Source: Dyella sp. SG609
GTDB lineage: Bacteria; Pseudomonadota; Gammaproteobacteria; Xanthomonadales; Rhodanobacteraceae
Reading direction: 5' to 3'
Assembly: GCF_012275375.1 (NCBI RefSeq)
Contig: NZ_JAAZQJ010000008.1
Span: 186,001 to 250,000, forward strand
Length of the DNA: 64,000 nucleotides
Positions 63,079 through 64,000 of the stretch are shown one piece after another (within the stretch, counting starts at the first letter, position 1; each line of letters opens with the position of its first letter). The notes under the pieces are model-generated. The model did no database searches, had not been told where the DNA came from, and saw only the letters and a program-made list of their open reading frames with translations. The position numbers and the translations under genes are program-made.

Positions 63079-63112
63079 TAAAAAAACGCCACGCATCGCG
63101 TGGCGTTTTTCT
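63079..63112. terminator. Bidirectional intrinsic terminator
   Basis: AAAAAACGCCACG / CGTGGCGTTTTT around CATCG, with A/T tracts on both sides. It lies between the convergent phosphomannomutase and DUF4124 genes. Confidence 0.93.
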
Positions 63113-63123
63113 TTGGGGCCGGC

Positions 63124-63759
63124 TTACTTCTTGTTCTGCGCGGCTTTCAGGTCGCGGTAGTGCTGCAGCTGGGTGGTCATCCGGGTGCTGGCCGCGTCGC
63201 GGGCGGCCTGCTGGCGGTCCAGCGCGGCGCGCTGGCCGGCCACCACGTTGCGCTGCTTGGCGATGCCGTCGTTGAGGAACTTCGGCACCGCCTGCTTGGC
63301 GCGCTCCATGTCGCCGGCGCGGGTGAGCAGGTCGGTCAGCGCCTTTTCCTGGCTGTGCAGGTTGATCTGGGTGGTGCGGATCTGCTGGTCGATATTGTCG
63401 ATTTCCTGCTGCAGCGAGGCCTTGTAGTCGGCCTCGTTGGGGTAGGCGGCCAGCATCTGCGCGTCGTTGCGCGAGCGGTCCTGTGCCGCGCGCTGCTGCG
63501 CGGCCTGTTCCTCGGCGGCCTTGCGGGCGGCCTCGCGTTCCTCGGGATTGAGCTGGCGCTCGACGTGGCGCATGACCAGGCCGCGGTCGTTGACCACGTC
63601 GTAGCCGTACTTGATGGCTTCGCCGGTGAGGCTGTCGCTGTAGTGCGGCAGGCCCTGGCCGTCGCGCCACTTGTAGCGCATGCCGTTGGTGTTTTCCGTC
63701 TGCGCATGGGCGCAGGCGACCGCGATGACGGCGGCTAGGATCAGACTGGTTCGACGCAT
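63124..63759 (-). CDS. Exported DUF4124 domain protein
   Basis: 211 aa from ATG 63759, preceded by GGGGGAATTCC. A signal peptide (TSLILAAVIAVACAHA) leads to a short DUF4124 motif (YKWRDGQGLPHYSDSLTGEA). The rest is a long charged coiled coil with many Gln, Arg and Ala (residues about 75-205). DUF4124 proteins are periplasmic, common in gamma-proteobacteria, and of unknown function. It converges on the phosphomannomutase gene. Confidence 0.82.
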   Translation of the reverse strand: MRRTSLILAAVIAVACAHAQTENTNGMRYKWRDGQGLPHYSDSLTGEAIKYGYDVVNDRGLVMRHVERQLNPEEREAARKAAEEQAAQQRAAQDRSRNDAQMLAAYPNEADYKASLQQEIDNIDQQIRTTQINLHSQEKALTDLLTRAGDMERAKQAVPKFLNDGIAKQRNVVAGQRAALDRQQAARDAASTRMTTQLQHYRDLKAAQNKK

Positions 63760-63852
63760 GGAATTCCCCCTGTGAATTGGGAGTATAGCCTTCGCCCCTG
63801 CATGGTCCGGCTCAGGCATGTTCGCGGATGTGACGCCGTTCGCCCCGTGGCC

Positions 63853-64000
63853 TCAGGCCGCCACGCCATAGCGTTCCCGATAGGCCATCAAGCGTTCGTA
63901 TTCGTCCGCCAGCTCCGGCCGCTCGCCGGCGTAGGCCATCACGTCGCTGAGGCTGGTGATGGCGATCACCGGGATGCCGTAGTCGGCGGCCACCTCCTGG
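63853..64000 (-). CDS. pyrE: Orotate phosphoribosyltransferase, C-terminal end
   Basis: Only the last 49 codons are present; the 5' part lies beyond the window. The remnant (EVAADYGIPVIAITSLSDVM, then ELADEYERLMAYRERYGVAA) matches the C-terminal helices of PyrE, which converts orotate and PRPP to OMP in pyrimidine synthesis. The PRPP-binding loop would be upstream and is not visible. Confidence 0.8.
   Translation of the reverse strand, partial: QEVAADYGIPVIAITSLSDVMAYAGERPELADEYERLMAYRERYGVAA

Overview
The window is high-GC bacterial chromosome with dense, conventional operons. The gene set points to the Xanthomonadales, most likely the Rhodanobacteraceae (Dyella, Rhodanobacter, Frateuria and relatives). 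Supporting signs are coaBC-dut followed by a membrane-anchored phosphomannomutase, divergent speE/speA, a FecI/FecR/TonB unit, a Xanthomonas-Caulobacter type TonB receptor, a secreted FN3-bearing Rhs protein, and three families of palindromic intergenic repeats. The taxon is inferred from gene content only; no rRNA, tRNA or CRISPR was recognised.

Layout. 1-2.9 kb: end of a serine hydrolase, a SnoaL-like exported protein, an HxlR regulator and a CadC-like winged-helix/TPR regulator. 3-9.3 kb (minus): uppP, then a FecI sigma factor, FecR, an STN-type TonB receptor and a histidine acid phosphatase whose start overlaps the receptor stop. 9.58-11.2 kb: glnA behind two NtrC-like sites and a sigma-54 promoter. 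11.2-16.6 kb: MFS pump with divergent AraC regulator, a glutamine amidotransferase, and a GH3 beta-glucosidase. 16.9-24.0 kb: a secreted 1970-aa Rhs/FN3 protein, a separate secreted protein carrying the Rhs core and a variable tail, and a small membrane protein in a lower-GC stretch. 25.1-27.9 kb: a second TonB receptor.

28.1-31.2 kb (minus) holds the most interesting locus: a SonM-like tetrapyrrole-methylase-fold protein, an 88-aa helical and acidic peptide that looks like its borosin precursor, and a TPR-GGDEF diguanylate cyclase 31 bases further on. 31.4-33.9 kb: AraC regulator, divergent reductase, and an orphan antitoxin-like HTH protein with a perfect palindrome upstream. 34-36.9 kb: ntrB-ntrC, whose product is the expected activator of glnA in this same window, and a GNAT. 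37.1-42.8 kb: PAS-GGDEF-EAL protein, an unknown protein, thiolase, TonB-C protein.

42.8-47.7 kb (minus): unknown exported protein, solo ParA, SixA, YceI and a phospholipase-D lipoprotein, probably one operon. 48.1-51.2 kb: speE and speA, divergent. 51.4-55.1 kb: 3-hydroxybutyrate dehydrogenase, acetoacetate decarboxylase, patatin phospholipase and a beta-hydroxyacid dehydrogenase. 55.3-64 kb: SPOR protein, argS, radC, coaBC-dut-phosphomannomutase, a DUF4124 protein and the end of pyrE. Repeats of all three families sit only between genes.
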